Of a stretch of DNA of 35,561 nucleotides, positions 7,440 through 16,865 are shown piece after piece. The DNA is taken from positions 1 through 35,561 of the forward strand of contig NZ_JACYHA010000030.1 of NCBI RefSeq assembly GCF_014837155.1, given 5' to 3'. Every line of letters begins with the position of its first letter. The first letter of the stretch is position 1. Below the pieces are notes generated by a model. That model was given only the letters and a program-made list of their open reading frames with translations. It was not told the DNA's origin and searched no databases. Both the position numbers and the translations under genes were made by a program. This stretch comes from Litchfieldia stipae (lineage in GTDB: Bacteria > Bacillota > Bacilli > Bacillales > Bacillaceae_L).

Positions 7440-8297
7440 TTAAGCTTTTGCAGAAGATCCGAATTCGCGCATTTTTCCTTTAACTGTTTCTTTAATTGCT
7501 TCACGAGCTGGTCCAAGATATTTACGTGGATCATACTCTTCTGTTAAAGCCGCTAATGTTTCACGAACTGCTTTAGCAGATGCAATTTGGTTTTCAGTGT
7601 TTACATTGATTTTAGCCGTTCCGAATGAAATGGCTTTTTTGATGTCATGAGTTGGGATTCCAGTTCCACCGTGAAGAACAAGTGGTAGACCAGTAGCTTT
7701 CCCGATTTCTTCCATCTCAGCAAATCCTAGGTTTGGTTCACCTTTGTAAGGACCGTGAACTGAACCTAAAGCAGGAGCTAAGCAATCAATTCCTGTGCGC
7801 TCAACAAGCTCTTGGCACTCTTTTGGATCAGCGTAGATAACACCTTCTGCTACTACGTCATCTTCTTGTCCACCAACAACACCAAGTTCTGCTTCAACAG
7901 ATACTCCGTGGAAGTGTGCAAGCTCAACTACTTTAGAAGTAGTCTCAACATTTTCATCAAATGGGTGATGTGAAGCATCGATCATTACTGAAGTGAAACC
8001 AGCATGAATTGCTTTTGCACAAGACTCAAAGCTTGAACCGTGATCTAAGTGAATTGCCACTGGAACAGTTACTTTGTAATCTTCCATTAAACCGTTAACC
8101 ATAGATACTACTGTTTTGAATCCGCCCATGTAACGTGCTGCACCCTCTGAAACTCCAAGAATTACTGGAGAGTTCTCTTCTTGTGCTGCTAGTAAAATCG
8201 CTTGAGTGAATTCAAGGTTATTTAAATTAAATTGTCCTACTGCATATCCTTCTGCTTTTGCTTTTTGAAGCATTTCTGTCATAGAAACTAAAGGCAT
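7440..8297 (-). CDS. fbaA: Class II fructose-1,6-bisphosphate aldolase
   Basis: A 285-aa zinc-dependent aldolase cleaving fructose 1,6-bisphosphate to DHAP and glyceraldehyde 3-phosphate in glycolysis, reversible in gluconeogenesis. Catalytic Asp85 and zinc ligand His86 in HLDHGSSFE, further zinc ligands His181 (GSVHGPYKG) and His209 (LVLHGGTGI), and the phosphate-binding INVNTE segment. Length equals B. subtilis FbaA. ATG at 8297 after GGAGGATATTAGG. Single gene followed by a terminator. A weak cre-like site lies upstream at 8525-8539. Confidence 0.98.
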   Translation of the reverse strand: MPLVSMTEMLQKAKAEGYAVGQFNLNNLEFTQAILLAAQEENSPVILGVSEGAARYMGGFKTVVSMVNGLMEDYKVTVPVAIHLDHGSSFESCAKAIHAGFTSVMIDASHHPFDENVETTSKVVELAHFHGVSVEAELGVVGGQEDDVVAEGVIYADPKECQELVERTGIDCLAPALGSVHGPYKGEPNLGFAEMEEIGKATGLPLVLHGGTGIPTHDIKKAISFGTAKINVNTENQIASAKAVRETLAALTEEYDPRKYLGPAREAIKETVKGKMREFGSSAKA

Positions 8298-8683
8298 CCT
8301 AATATCCTCCTAATGTACCGTATTACAACTATTCATCAAGCTAAATCATCATTAGATTTACCCAAAGGGAAAATTTATATGTAAAAAATGTATGAGAACA
8401 TGATGCAAAGACCATTATTAAAATGTGCTTTATACTAAGCTTTTTGAAATAGCTGTTTTTAACATTCTATAGCATATCAATTAAGAGTAAAAACCGCAAT
8501 AGATAAACTTCGGCACCAAAAACGAACAAACGCTTACATCATTGCTACTCTAGCAAATTTCTTATATGTCATTTTTACGACATTTTTCTTCAATCGATCG
8601 AACCTCTTCTGATGGTATATTTCCTCACACGAATGAAAGCATTTTATTATGATTGTTCCGAGGTCCGTCTGGAGGGGCTACAT
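8298..8683. other. Intergenic region fbaA - spo0F
   Basis: About 385 bp upstream of fbaA with no gene found. It must hold the fbaA promoter, but no clear -35/-10 pair stands out. A cre-like sequence reads ATGTAAGCGTTTGTT on the minus strand (8525-8539, 13 of 15 to WTGWAARCGYWWWCW), suggestive but not proven carbon-catabolite control. Confidence 0.4.
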
Positions 8684-8714
8684 AAAAATAAGCCCTTAAA
8701 TAAGAGCTTATTTT
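8684..8714 (-). terminator. Probable terminator of spo0F
   Basis: AAAAATAAGC (8684-8693) and GCTTATTTT (8706-8714) form a 9-bp A/T-rich stem with T residues following on the minus strand, 37 bp past the spo0F stop. Confidence 0.7.
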
Positions 8715-8750
8715 CAGAATGATTGTTATTATTGCAGAAAAATATGTTTG

Positions 8751-9125
8751 TTATTTTGATTCTAACGGAACAATGTGCTTTTTCACAGCTTCTCGAATTT
8801 CGTCGATGTCAAATGGTTTCGCAAAGTGTGTGATGGCGCCCAGGTCCTTTGCTTCTTGAATCATGTCAAGCTCTCCATATGCAGTCATAATGATGACACG
8901 AATGTCCGAATCAATTTCTTTTAGTTTTTTCAAAATTTCGATACCGTCCATACCAGGGATCTTCATATCAAGTAAGACGAGGTCAGGTGAATGCTTTGTT
9001 ACGATATCAATTGCTTGCAATCCGTTAGCTGCTTGGAAGGTTGTGTACCCTTCCTTTTGAAACACTTCATTTAATAAAATTCTAATCCCATACTGGTCAT
9101 CAACAATTAATATTTTTTCTTCCAA
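8751..9125 (-). CDS. spo0F: Spo0F, sporulation phosphorelay response regulator
   Basis: A 124-aa single-domain receiver that takes phosphate from the Kin histidine kinases and passes it to Spo0B on the way to Spo0A. Acid pocket Asp9/Asp10 ([15 protein letters not shown]), phosphoacceptor Asp53 ([11 protein letters not shown]), Thr81 (IIMTAYGE) and Lys103 ([11 protein letters not shown]) are all present; the sequence is close to B. subtilis Spo0F throughout. The frame opens at GTG 9134, but that codon lies inside the Shine-Dalgarno GAGGTG. TTG at 9125, 6 nt after it, gives exactly the B. subtilis length, so I chose TTG. Divergent from ywjG; a 0A box and sigma-H-like elements lie between. Confidence 0.96.
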   Translation of the reverse strand: MEEKILIVDDQYGIRILLNEVFQKEGYTTFQAANGLQAIDIVTKHSPDLVLLDMKIPGMDGIEILKKLKEIDSDIRVIIMTAYGELDMIQEAKDLGAITHFAKPFDIDEIREAVKKHIVPLESK

Positions 9126-9168
9126 ATTAAACACCTCTATATTTTTAATCTCACGTTTTTTACATAAA

Positions 9169-9227
9169 GTATAACATTCGATTCCCCTTGCTTTTTTCCC
9201 TTCTTTTTTCAGAAAATCTTATCGACA
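9169..9227 (-). promoter_or_regulatory. spo0F promoter region with 0A-box-like site
   Basis: On the minus strand GAAGGGAAA (9195-9203) resembles a sigma-H -35, 12 bp before a -10-like element containing GAAT (9176-9179). ATCGACA at 9221-9227 matches the 0A box TTCGACA at 6 of 7. B. subtilis spo0F is controlled by sigma-H and Spo0A, which supports the reading; the matches alone are modest. Confidence 0.42.
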
Positions 9228-9307
9228 TATTCCCCTACTTTTCGCAATCTCTTTACATTCACGCTATAATAACATCAAATCAATCGGAAAAAGGAGAACA
9301 TAATCAC

Positions 9308-9838
9308 ATGATGAAAATATTTAGTACCCAATTGCAGGGTTTATTTACACGAATTGTTGACCAAGAAGATGAACATGTTGAAGATGGTGCAAGATTGCTT
9401 GCCCAAGCTGCTCTAGGTGATGGTCACATCTACCTTCATGGCTTTGGTGAAATGGAAGCCATTGTGATTGAGGCGCTGTCTGGTCCAGAACCTCTTCCCG
9501 CTAGCGCACGACTATTCGTAGATGGGGAAATGGTCGAACTTACAAACCGCGATCGCGTAATTATCCTCACTCGATTCTCAACAGATGAGGAAGCCATTCG
9601 TCTCGCTGAGGAATTAGCAGACAAAGGCATCGAAACAGTCGGGATCTCTGCTTTTGTAAAAGATCAAGAGCGCTCCCTACACCAATTTGTCGATGTTCAT
9701 ATTGATAGTAAGCTTCTTAAGCCGTTGATTCCTGATGATGAAGGAAATCGCTACGGATTCCCATCGATGATGACAACTCTATTTGCTTATTATAGCCTTA
9801 CTTTTACAATGAAGGAAATCGTGAAGGAATATGAATGA
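9308..9838 (+). CDS. ywjG: DUF2529 protein YwjG (SIS-like)
   Basis: A 176-aa protein matching YwjG of B. subtilis in position (between spo0F and pyrG) and size. The sequence has a Rossmann-like layout resembling SIS sugar-phosphate domains: DGHIYLHGFGEMEAI, then NRDRVIILTRFSTDEEAIRLAEELADKGIETVGISA. No catalytic residues are known, and function is unknown. ATG at 9308 follows AAGGAG by 11 nt (9311 is an alternative); the frame opens earlier at 9188 without support. It ends exactly where the convergent pxpA stop begins, with no intervening terminator. Confidence 0.82.
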   Translation: MMKIFSTQLQGLFTRIVDQEDEHVEDGARLLAQAALGDGHIYLHGFGEMEAIVIEALSGPEPLPASARLFVDGEMVELTNRDRVIILTRFSTDEEAIRLAEELADKGIETVGISAFVKDQERSLHQFVDVHIDSKLLKPLIPDDEGNRYGFPSMMTTLFAYYSLTFTMKEIVKEYE

Positions 9839-10603
9839 TTAGAGATTTGCTAAGTTATTGATCGATATTTGTTCTTTCATAAGCTCAGCTTTTATTTTCC
9901 CAGCAAATTGGAGGGCGTGTTCTCCATCACCATGGATACAGATACTGTCAGCCTTGATTGGTACAAGTTGTCCTTGAACAGATAGAACACTCCCTTCTTT
10001 TGCCATCTGAATGACCTGTCTCACTGCTTGTTCCTCGTCAATAATGAGCGCATTTTCCTGACTTCTTGGAGTGAGCGAGCCGTCAATCTGATACGTTCGA
10101 TCCGCAAATACTTCACTTGCTACGTGCAAGCCTAGTTTGTCCCCAGCTTTCACTAATTCACTTCCTGATAAGCCTAGTAAAATAAGTTCCGGATTCACCT
10201 TATAAATAGCTTCGGCAATGGCTTCTGCGAGCGCTTGATTTCTTGCGGCCATATTGTATAAAGCTCCATGCGGTTTGACATGCTGAAGCTTGCTTCCTTC
10301 CGCTTGAACAAAGGCTTGTACTGCTCCAATTTGATAAACAACCATGTCAAATGCTTCTTGAGGAGTGATGTCCATATTTCGTCTGCCAAAGCCAACTTTA
10401 TCTGGTAGACCTGGATGCGCACCAATCGCAACATTTTTTTCAAGAGCTAATTGGACCGTTTTTCGAATGGTGGTGGGATCTCCGGCATGAAAACCACAAG
10501 CTATATTTGCTGAAGTGACTACATCAAGAATGTCTTCATCTCTACCTAATTGATAGACCCCAAAGCTTTCACCTAAATCACAATTCAAATCAACTTTATT
10601 CAT
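9839..10603 (-). CDS. pxpA: 5-oxoprolinase subunit PxpA (LamB/YcsF family)
   Basis: A 254-aa protein. With PxpB and PxpC it forms the ATP-dependent bacterial 5-oxoprolinase that opens 5-oxo-L-proline to glutamate. Family signatures: [12 protein letters not shown] near the N-terminus, [37 protein letters not shown], and [12 protein letters not shown] near the end. Starts at ATG 10603, with AATGGAGGGAAACG ahead; the upstream ATG at 10618 overlaps that ribosome site. It lies downstream of pxpC but is separated from it by ~1.09 kb, nearly all tandem repeat. It abuts ywjG with zero bases between stops. Confidence 0.95.
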   Translation of the reverse strand: MNKVDLNCDLGESFGVYQLGRDEDILDVVTSANIACGFHAGDPTTIRKTVQLALEKNVAIGAHPGLPDKVGFGRRNMDITPQEAFDMVVYQIGAVQAFVQAEGSKLQHVKPHGALYNMAARNQALAEAIAEAIYKVNPELILLGLSGSELVKAGDKLGLHVASEVFADRTYQIDGSLTPRSQENALIIDEEQAVRQVIQMAKEGSVLSVQGQLVPIKADSICIHGDGEHALQFAGKIKAELMKEQISINNLANL

Positions 10604-10639
10604 ATCGTTTCCCTCCATTTTAAAATTCAGATGTGGATG

Positions 10640-11680
10640 ATTCGACCAAGTCCGCCTGGAATTCGACGAACTTGAGCTTTATTTCGGCGAAAATGTTGAT
10701 GAATTCAACGAAAGGGTCCTTCATGGCTCAAGCATATTAATTATTTCAACCAAATCAAGGTCGATTCCAACGAACTTGAGCCACAATCCAACGAAAATGC
10801 GGATGAATTCAACGAAAGGCTCTTCTTGGCTGTAGCATATCAATTATTTCAACCAAATCAAGGTCGATTCCAACGAACTTGAGCCACAATCCGCCGAAAA
10901 TGCGGTATGATTCAACGGAAGGGCCCTTCCTGGCTGAAACATATCAATTATTTCAACCAAATCTGAGCCGATTCCAACGAACTTGAGCCACAATCCGACG
11001 AAAATGCGGATGAATTCAACGAATGGCTCTTTATGGCTCAAGCATATTAATTATTTCAACCAAATCAAGGTCGATTCCAACGAACTTGAGCCACAATCCA
11101 ACGAAAATACGGATGAATTCAACGAATGGCTCTTCATGGCTCAAGCATATCAATTATTTCAACCAAATCTGACCCGATTCCAACGAACTTGAGTCACAAT
11201 TCAACGAAAATACAGATGAATTCAACGAATGGCTCTTCATGGCTCAAGCATATCAATTATTTCAACCAAATCGAGGCCGAATCCAACGAACTTGAGCCAC
11301 AATCCAACGAAAATGCGGTATGATTCAACGGAAGGGCCCTCCCTGGCTGTAGTATATCAATTTATTCAACCAAATCATGGCGGAATCCAACGGACTTGAG
11401 CCTTAATCCGACGAAAATGCGGTATGATTCAACGGAAGGGCCCTCCCTGGCTGTAGTATATCAATTTATTCAACCAAATCATGGCGGAATCCAACGAACT
11501 TGAGCCTTAATCCAACGAAAGAGATGCTTGATTCAACGGAAGCGGCCTTCCTGGCTGCAACAAATCAATTTATTCAACGAAATCATGGTGGAATCCAACG
11601 AACTTAAGCCACAATCCAACGAAAATCAAATAAGATTCAACGAAAGGCTCTGCCTTTCTGGTAAGAGCAAATTAATTTAG
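10640..11680. repeat. 104-bp tandem repeat array, copy 2, inside the pxp cluster
   Basis: About ten units. The landmark (G/T)ATGAATTCAACG or TATGATTCAACGG starts near 10698, 10802, 10906, 11009, 11112, 11215, 11319, 11423, 11523 and 11632: period 103-104. Cores in one unit start at 11119, 11141, 11159, 11180 and 11201, with the next unit at 11222, matching array 1. Both arrays run in the same orientation. The central units carry TTGAGCCACAATCC; the distal ones resemble array 1 (TTGAGCCTTAATCC), suggesting exchange between arrays. Short open frames here repeat motifs such as SNELEPQSNEN but shift frame every unit, so they are not genes. Confidence 0.94.
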
Positions 11681-11691
11681 CGAATGTATCC

Positions 11692-12696
11692 CTATCGTCG
11701 CCCCTGAACTAAGATCGACTGCTTCATTTCAGCAATCATCTGTTCTCTTTCTATATATAACCGTTCTGCTGCCCGGTGATCTATTTCAGTAAATTTCACA
11801 TGGCTACCGGGAGCCGTTTGCGCAATGACAGGTAAGTCCACACTAGCAATTTGGCCAATTTTGGGATACCCACCTGTTGTTTGATGGTCAGCCATTAAGA
11901 TAATCGGCTGCCCATTGGCAGGGACTTGGATGGTCCCGTATGTCACTCCTTCTGAAAGCATTTCGACTTGATTGGTTAGCTTTAAGCTCGGACCATTCAG
12001 TCGATAACCCATGCGATCTGATTGAGTAGAGATTTGATAGCTTGCTTGAAAAAATGCTTCTCGGCTTTCGTGCTCAAATAAGTGAAACTGTCTTCCTTTT
12101 ACCACTCGTATCAATGGGTTGTCCTGATAGTCTGGCAAAAGCTTCGGTGAAATCGACCAGCTTGCCTCGACATATTCGCTATTTTTCATGTGAGACTTGA
12201 GGCTTTCAATCATTCTATTAGATGCCTCGTTCACTCCGCCTATTTCAATCCGATCACCACTGAGCATGGCTCGCCCCTTGAAACCTCCAATTTCAGCACG
12301 AATATAGGTTGACTTACTTCTCATTACTTCGCTTACATGTAAGCCTCCCGCAACGGCAAGATACATGCGACATCCTTTATTGCGCCTACCAAACTTCAGC
12401 ACTGAACCCGCTCGAATATAGATGGGGCGCCACATTCCAATAGGGGCACCATTCATGGTAGCCGACAAATCCCCACCACAGAGGGCAATAAGTGTATCCT
12501 TCTCAAACTGAATCACCGGGCCAATCATTGTGATTTCTACTGTTGCTTCATTTTCCGGATTTCCAACAAGTAAGTTCGCGATTCGATGTGAGAATGAATC
12601 CATCGCTCCGCTAACAATCACGCCATACTTTTGAAATCCGATTCTACCTAAATCCTGAATGGTTGTTTGAAGACCTGGTTTGATGAAAGTAAGCAT
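11692..12696 (-). CDS. pxpC: 5-oxoprolinase subunit PxpC (KipA family)
   Basis: A 334-aa protein of the biotin-dependent carboxyltransferase-like family. It begins MLTFIKPGLQTTIQDLGRIG, followed by GVIVSGAMDSFSHRIANLLVGNP, and ends with the conserved segment QPIILMADHQTTGGYPKIG. It works with PxpA and PxpB. ATG at 12696 was chosen: it overlaps the pxpB stop as TAATG and has GGGGAG 9 nt upstream. The alternative ATG at 12714 would overlap pxpB by 19 bp and add MGSDGL. Coupled translation with pxpB is likely. The 104-bp array begins a few bp after its stop. Confidence 0.94.
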   Translation of the reverse strand: MLTFIKPGLQTTIQDLGRIGFQKYGVIVSGAMDSFSHRIANLLVGNPENEATVEITMIGPVIQFEKDTLIALCGGDLSATMNGAPIGMWRPIYIRAGSVLKFGRRNKGCRMYLAVAGGLHVSEVMRSKSTYIRAEIGGFKGRAMLSGDRIEIGGVNEASNRMIESLKSHMKNSEYVEASWSISPKLLPDYQDNPLIRVVKGRQFHLFEHESREAFFQASYQISTQSDRMGYRLNGPSLKLTNQVEMLSEGVTYGTIQVPANGQPIILMADHQTTGGYPKIGQIASVDLPVIAQTAPGSHVKFTEIDHRAAERLYIEREQMIAEMKQSILVQGRR

Positions 12697-13442
12697 TAGT
12701 CCGTCACTCCCCATGCCAGATATTCTTTGTATGTAATTGGTGTAAATTTAATTTTATCACCAGCACTTAATAGACTTGGTTTGTCTTCTGTTGGTTGAAA
12801 CAATGGGATTGGTGTCCGCCCAATAATCTGCCACCCACCTGGTGTTTCCAATGGATAGATGCCCGTTTGCAATCCTGCAATTCCAACCGATCCAGCTGGA
12901 ATCTTTAGCCTTGGTGTCTCTTTTCTCGGAGCTGCAATGTTCTCAGACATCCCTCCTAGATATGGAAACCCTGGGGCAAAGCCAATCATGTAAACTGTGT
13001 ATTCTGTTGACGTATGTATCTTAATAACCTCTTGTGTCGTTAACTTATTTGAAGCTGCAACAAATTCAAGATCTGGCGCGAGCTCTCCCTCGTAACAGAC
13101 AGGAATATCAATGATATTCGATCGCATTGGCTCCTTTACTTCTACACGATTTATCATTTCATCTAGCATGTCACAGACCACTTCAAAGGGTGAACAGCCT
13201 CTATTCTTTTTAAAAACGACAATAGGATCATATATAACAGTGATGGTTGTGAATGCAGGTATGATTTCGATTAACCAATCACGTTGATTATGTTCAAGTA
13301 AAGCCGAGACTTGTTTAATTCTCTCGTGAATCTCAAGAGACATCTCCTCACTAAACTCAATTAACACCGCCTGATCACCTAACGGGTGCATGTCGTAGCC
13401 CACCTTCATCTCCCCCTTCACACTTATGACTTGCGCTGTCAT
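12696..13442 (-). CDS. pxpB: 5-oxoprolinase subunit PxpB (KipI family)
   Basis: Up to 248 aa, cyclophilin-like fold. Motifs: MHPLGDQAVLIEF, IDIPVCYEGELAPDLE, YMIGFAPGFPYLGG, PRLKIPAGSVGIAGLQTGIYP, and TPGGWQIIGRTP. The B. subtilis relative KipI was first described as an inhibitor of the KinA sporulation kinase; subunit of 5-oxoprolinase is now the general role. The start is uncertain: ATG 13442 has a close AAAGGGA, while ATG 13409 or 13391 would align better with the family, which usually begins just before PLGD. Translationally coupled to pxpC. Confidence 0.92.
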   Translation of the reverse strand: MTAQVISVKGEMKVGYDMHPLGDQAVLIEFSEEMSLEIHERIKQVSALLEHNQRDWLIEIIPAFTTITVIYDPIVVFKKNRGCSPFEVVCDMLDEMINRVEVKEPMRSNIIDIPVCYEGELAPDLEFVAASNKLTTQEVIKIHTSTEYTVYMIGFAPGFPYLGGMSENIAAPRKETPRLKIPAGSVGIAGLQTGIYPLETPGGWQIIGRTPIPLFQPTEDKPSLLSAGDKIKFTPITYKEYLAWGVTD

Positions 13443-13599
13443 GTTCCCTTTACAATTAGATTACCATATTATTTTGATTTGTTTGAAAAAAGTTATTGCT
13501 GAACTCACCTGGATACACTGATAAACATTTGCTATGAGTGACTTTGCGACGGCTTTTGCACTCGGTTCGGGTGTTCATCTAAAATAACTGCCATCCATC

Positions 13600-13633
13600 A
13601 AAAAAAGACCACACCTTTGTAAAAGGTGTAGCC
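13600..13633 (-). terminator. Intrinsic terminator of pyrG
   Basis: CCACACCTTT (13609-13618) pairs with AAAGGTGTAG (13622-13631); on the minus strand a T-rich run follows, 15 bp past the stop. Confidence 0.88.
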
Positions 13634-13647
13634 TCACATTCTTTATA

Positions 13648-15276
<1,629 letters not shown>

Positions 15277-15483
15277 CTATGTATTAGTTAAAGTTTGCTC
15301 AATTCGAGCGAAAATCATTTGTGATTGATGGTTTTTCTAATTGAAAAAAGCCAACCACTGTTGATTTGACGGAGATTAGATTTGAAGGCATAAATTCTTA
15401 TTTGCGGAATACTCATTTTTCTAATGGAGATTTGTTTTCCGGCGAATTTGAAGGTGTAATTGACCATTCAACCTTATTTGCTA

Positions 15484-15600
15484 CAAAAATAAAAACGCTC
15501 CGCTTACTAAATTGTAAGGGAGCGAAACAATTTATGTTCATTCATCACTCTTTTTATAGAGCCCAAAAATGATTCTACATAGTCTGATTTAAAAAGTCAA
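15484..15600 (-). promoter_or_regulatory. pyrG promoter and CTP-sensing attenuator leader
   Basis: Minus strand: -35 TTGACT (15595-15600), 17 bp, -10 TAGAAT (15572-15577), then 7 bp to a GGGCTC start (+1 at 15564). About 40 nt on, CGCTCCCTTAC (15514-15524) pairs with GTAAGCGGAGCG (15496-15507), followed by a T run, forming a leader terminator. The 5' arm contains CUCCCUU. This is the arrangement of B. subtilis pyrG: at low CTP, RNA polymerase reiterates G at GGGC and the poly-G tail pairs with the C-rich arm, preventing termination. The mechanism is inferred from the match. Confidence 0.82.
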
Positions 15601-15608
15601 GATGAGAC

Positions 15609-16175
15609 TTACAGTTCCTCTTCTTCGTCCTCGTCCAATTCCTCATCATCAAGGTCTTCATCAAGCTCGAACTCATCGTCATCTTCAACAAGATCTTCAT
15701 CATCATCTAGATCATCTTCTTCGAAGTCATCATCCACATCATCTTCTACATCGTCTTCATCTAGGTCATCTTCGTCTTCGAACTCATCTAGCTCGTCATA
15801 CTCTAATTCTTCTTCATCATCTAGCTCATCAAAGTCTAATGCATCTAGATCATCATCGTCTTTCTTCTTCGCCTTTTTCTTCTTCGGCTTAATTGGTGTT
15901 GTTACCTCTTCGTCAATTTGCTCGTATGGGTACCAGCTACGTAATCCCCATCCAGCTTCACCGATACAGATGAAACGACCATCGATATTGATATCTGTAT
16001 AGAATTGAGCCACTCGGTCATTGACTTGTTCTGGTGTTAATTCAAGGATTCCAACGACTTCGTCAAGTAATTCTCTAAACGTGATTGCTTGGCTTTTTCC
16101 TTGGAATACGAGGTATGCTACTTCAAGCATTGACATTTCTTTTAATTCTTCTGGTGAGTATTGTTCCAAACCCAT
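15609..16175 (-). CDS. rpoE: RNA polymerase delta subunit
   Basis: A 188-aa protein specific to Gram-positive bacteria that speeds RNA polymerase recycling and raises transcription specificity. N-terminal HARE-HTH domain about residues 1-90 ([23 protein letters not shown]..., [26 protein letters not shown]), a lysine patch ([10 protein letters not shown]), then an ~85-residue tail almost wholly Asp/Glu, unstructured and RNA-mimicking. ATG at 16175 was chosen over 16193 because GGGAGTG sits 7 nt ahead and MGxxQYS is the family start. The pyrG promoter overlaps the first bases after its stop. Confidence 0.96.
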   Translation of the reverse strand: MGLEQYSPEELKEMSMLEVAYLVFQGKSQAITFRELLDEVVGILELTPEQVNDRVAQFYTDINIDGRFICIGEAGWGLRSWYPYEQIDEEVTTPIKPKKKKAKKKDDDDLDALDFDELDDEEELEYDELDEFEDEDDLDEDDVEDDVDDDFEEDDLDDDEDLVEDDDEFELDEDLDDEELDEDEEEEL

Positions 16176-16265
16176 CAAGGCACTCCCTTTCAATATAAAA
16201 AAATTCGATCTTTACTATGTAGATAGTGAGGCTTTTCCAATAAGTAAATCGATTTTCATAACTTA

Positions 16266-16369
16266 GGCTTATTTTCATATAGAATGTTATTATATTCAGC
16301 AGCCTGTATACTAATCCCACTGGAGCCTACTTGCATTCAGTCTGCTCAATGCTTTCACTCTTTTAGAAA
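16266..16369 (+). mobile_element. Degenerate MITE-like element, copy D
   Basis: Begins GGCTTATTTTCATATA and keeps CAGCAGCCTGTATAC...GCATTCAGTCTGCT, clearly family-related, but much of the inner palindrome is lost and the right end is decayed. It directly abuts copy E, so the two may be a nested or tandem insertion. No target duplication recognised. Confidence 0.6.
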
Positions 16370-16553
16370 TACTGTTTTAGTATAAAATGTTGCTTTTAAA
16401 ACCGCAGCCTGAATACACTCCGCGTCCTGTGGGGTGTCTGGTGAGCCTCCTCGTCTGAGTTGCTCCTGCGGGGTCTCACTTTGGCCACGCATCCCACGGG
16501 AGTCTCCGTGTATTCAGTCTGCTTAGTAATTTCACTCTATTAGAATAATAGCC
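16370..16553 (+). mobile_element. MITE-like element, copy E (long form)
   Basis: Contains CCGCAGCCTGAATACACTCC, the extra GC-rich hairpin block (GAGCCTCCTCGTC) seen in copy C, and CCGTGTATTCAGTCTGCT. Terminal repeats are degraded (CTGTTTTAG and GAATAATAGCC), and flanks do not match. With copy D it fills most of the gap between rpoE and icmF. Confidence 0.72.
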
Positions 16554-16690
16554 TAACCTGAGATATTTAAAATGAAAATTTTGTTATGTATAAAGACTTC
16601 TGAATCTATAAGCTAGATTACAGATATCATTCATTATAAACAAATTCATCTAGTTTATGCTACATTATTGTACATATTCTTATAAAATTG

Positions 16691-16722
16691 TTAAAAGGGA
16701 CCATATTGATCGTCCCTTTTAA
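16691..16722 (-). terminator. Probable terminator downstream of icmF
   Basis: AAAAGGGAC (16693-16701) pairs with GTCCCTTTT (16712-16720), loop of 10; T-rich on both sides, so it could act in both directions. It is ~145 bp after the icmF stop. Confidence 0.72.
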
Positions 16723-16739
16723 GTGAGTTCATTGAAATT

Positions 16740-16865
16740 TATAGATCATAGGTTGATTGAAAATGCTTGAAGTCGAGGTGCGAGACCTTGGGAGGCGCGG
16801 AGTTACCATGAGGGTAATGTGCACCGAGCAAAAGCTCGCTACGAAGAGTGCGAGCCTTTGTCAAC
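16740..16865 (-). other. GC-rich structured 3' region of icmF
   Basis: Between the icmF stop and its terminator lies a segment of higher GC than its surroundings with small palindromes: CGAGC AAAA GCTCG (16825-16838), TACC..GGTA (16807-16816) and repeated GCGAG words. No coding frame. It may be a structured 3' untranslated region or a dispersed repeat; nothing in the window matches it. Confidence 0.35.

Noticed and set aside
8525-8539. Firm CcpA site upstream of fbaA
   Set aside because: Only 13 of 15 matches, with no mapped promoter next to it; kept only as a remark in the intergenic entry.
10844-11323. Open reading frames inside the tandem arrays (also 326-508)
   Set aside because: The frames only translate the repeat, lack ribosome sites, and the 103-104 bp period changes frame every unit.
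15602-15892. Histidine/leucine-rich 96-aa plus-strand frame
   Set aside because: It is the antisense of the Asp/Glu-rich codons of the rpoE acidic tail.
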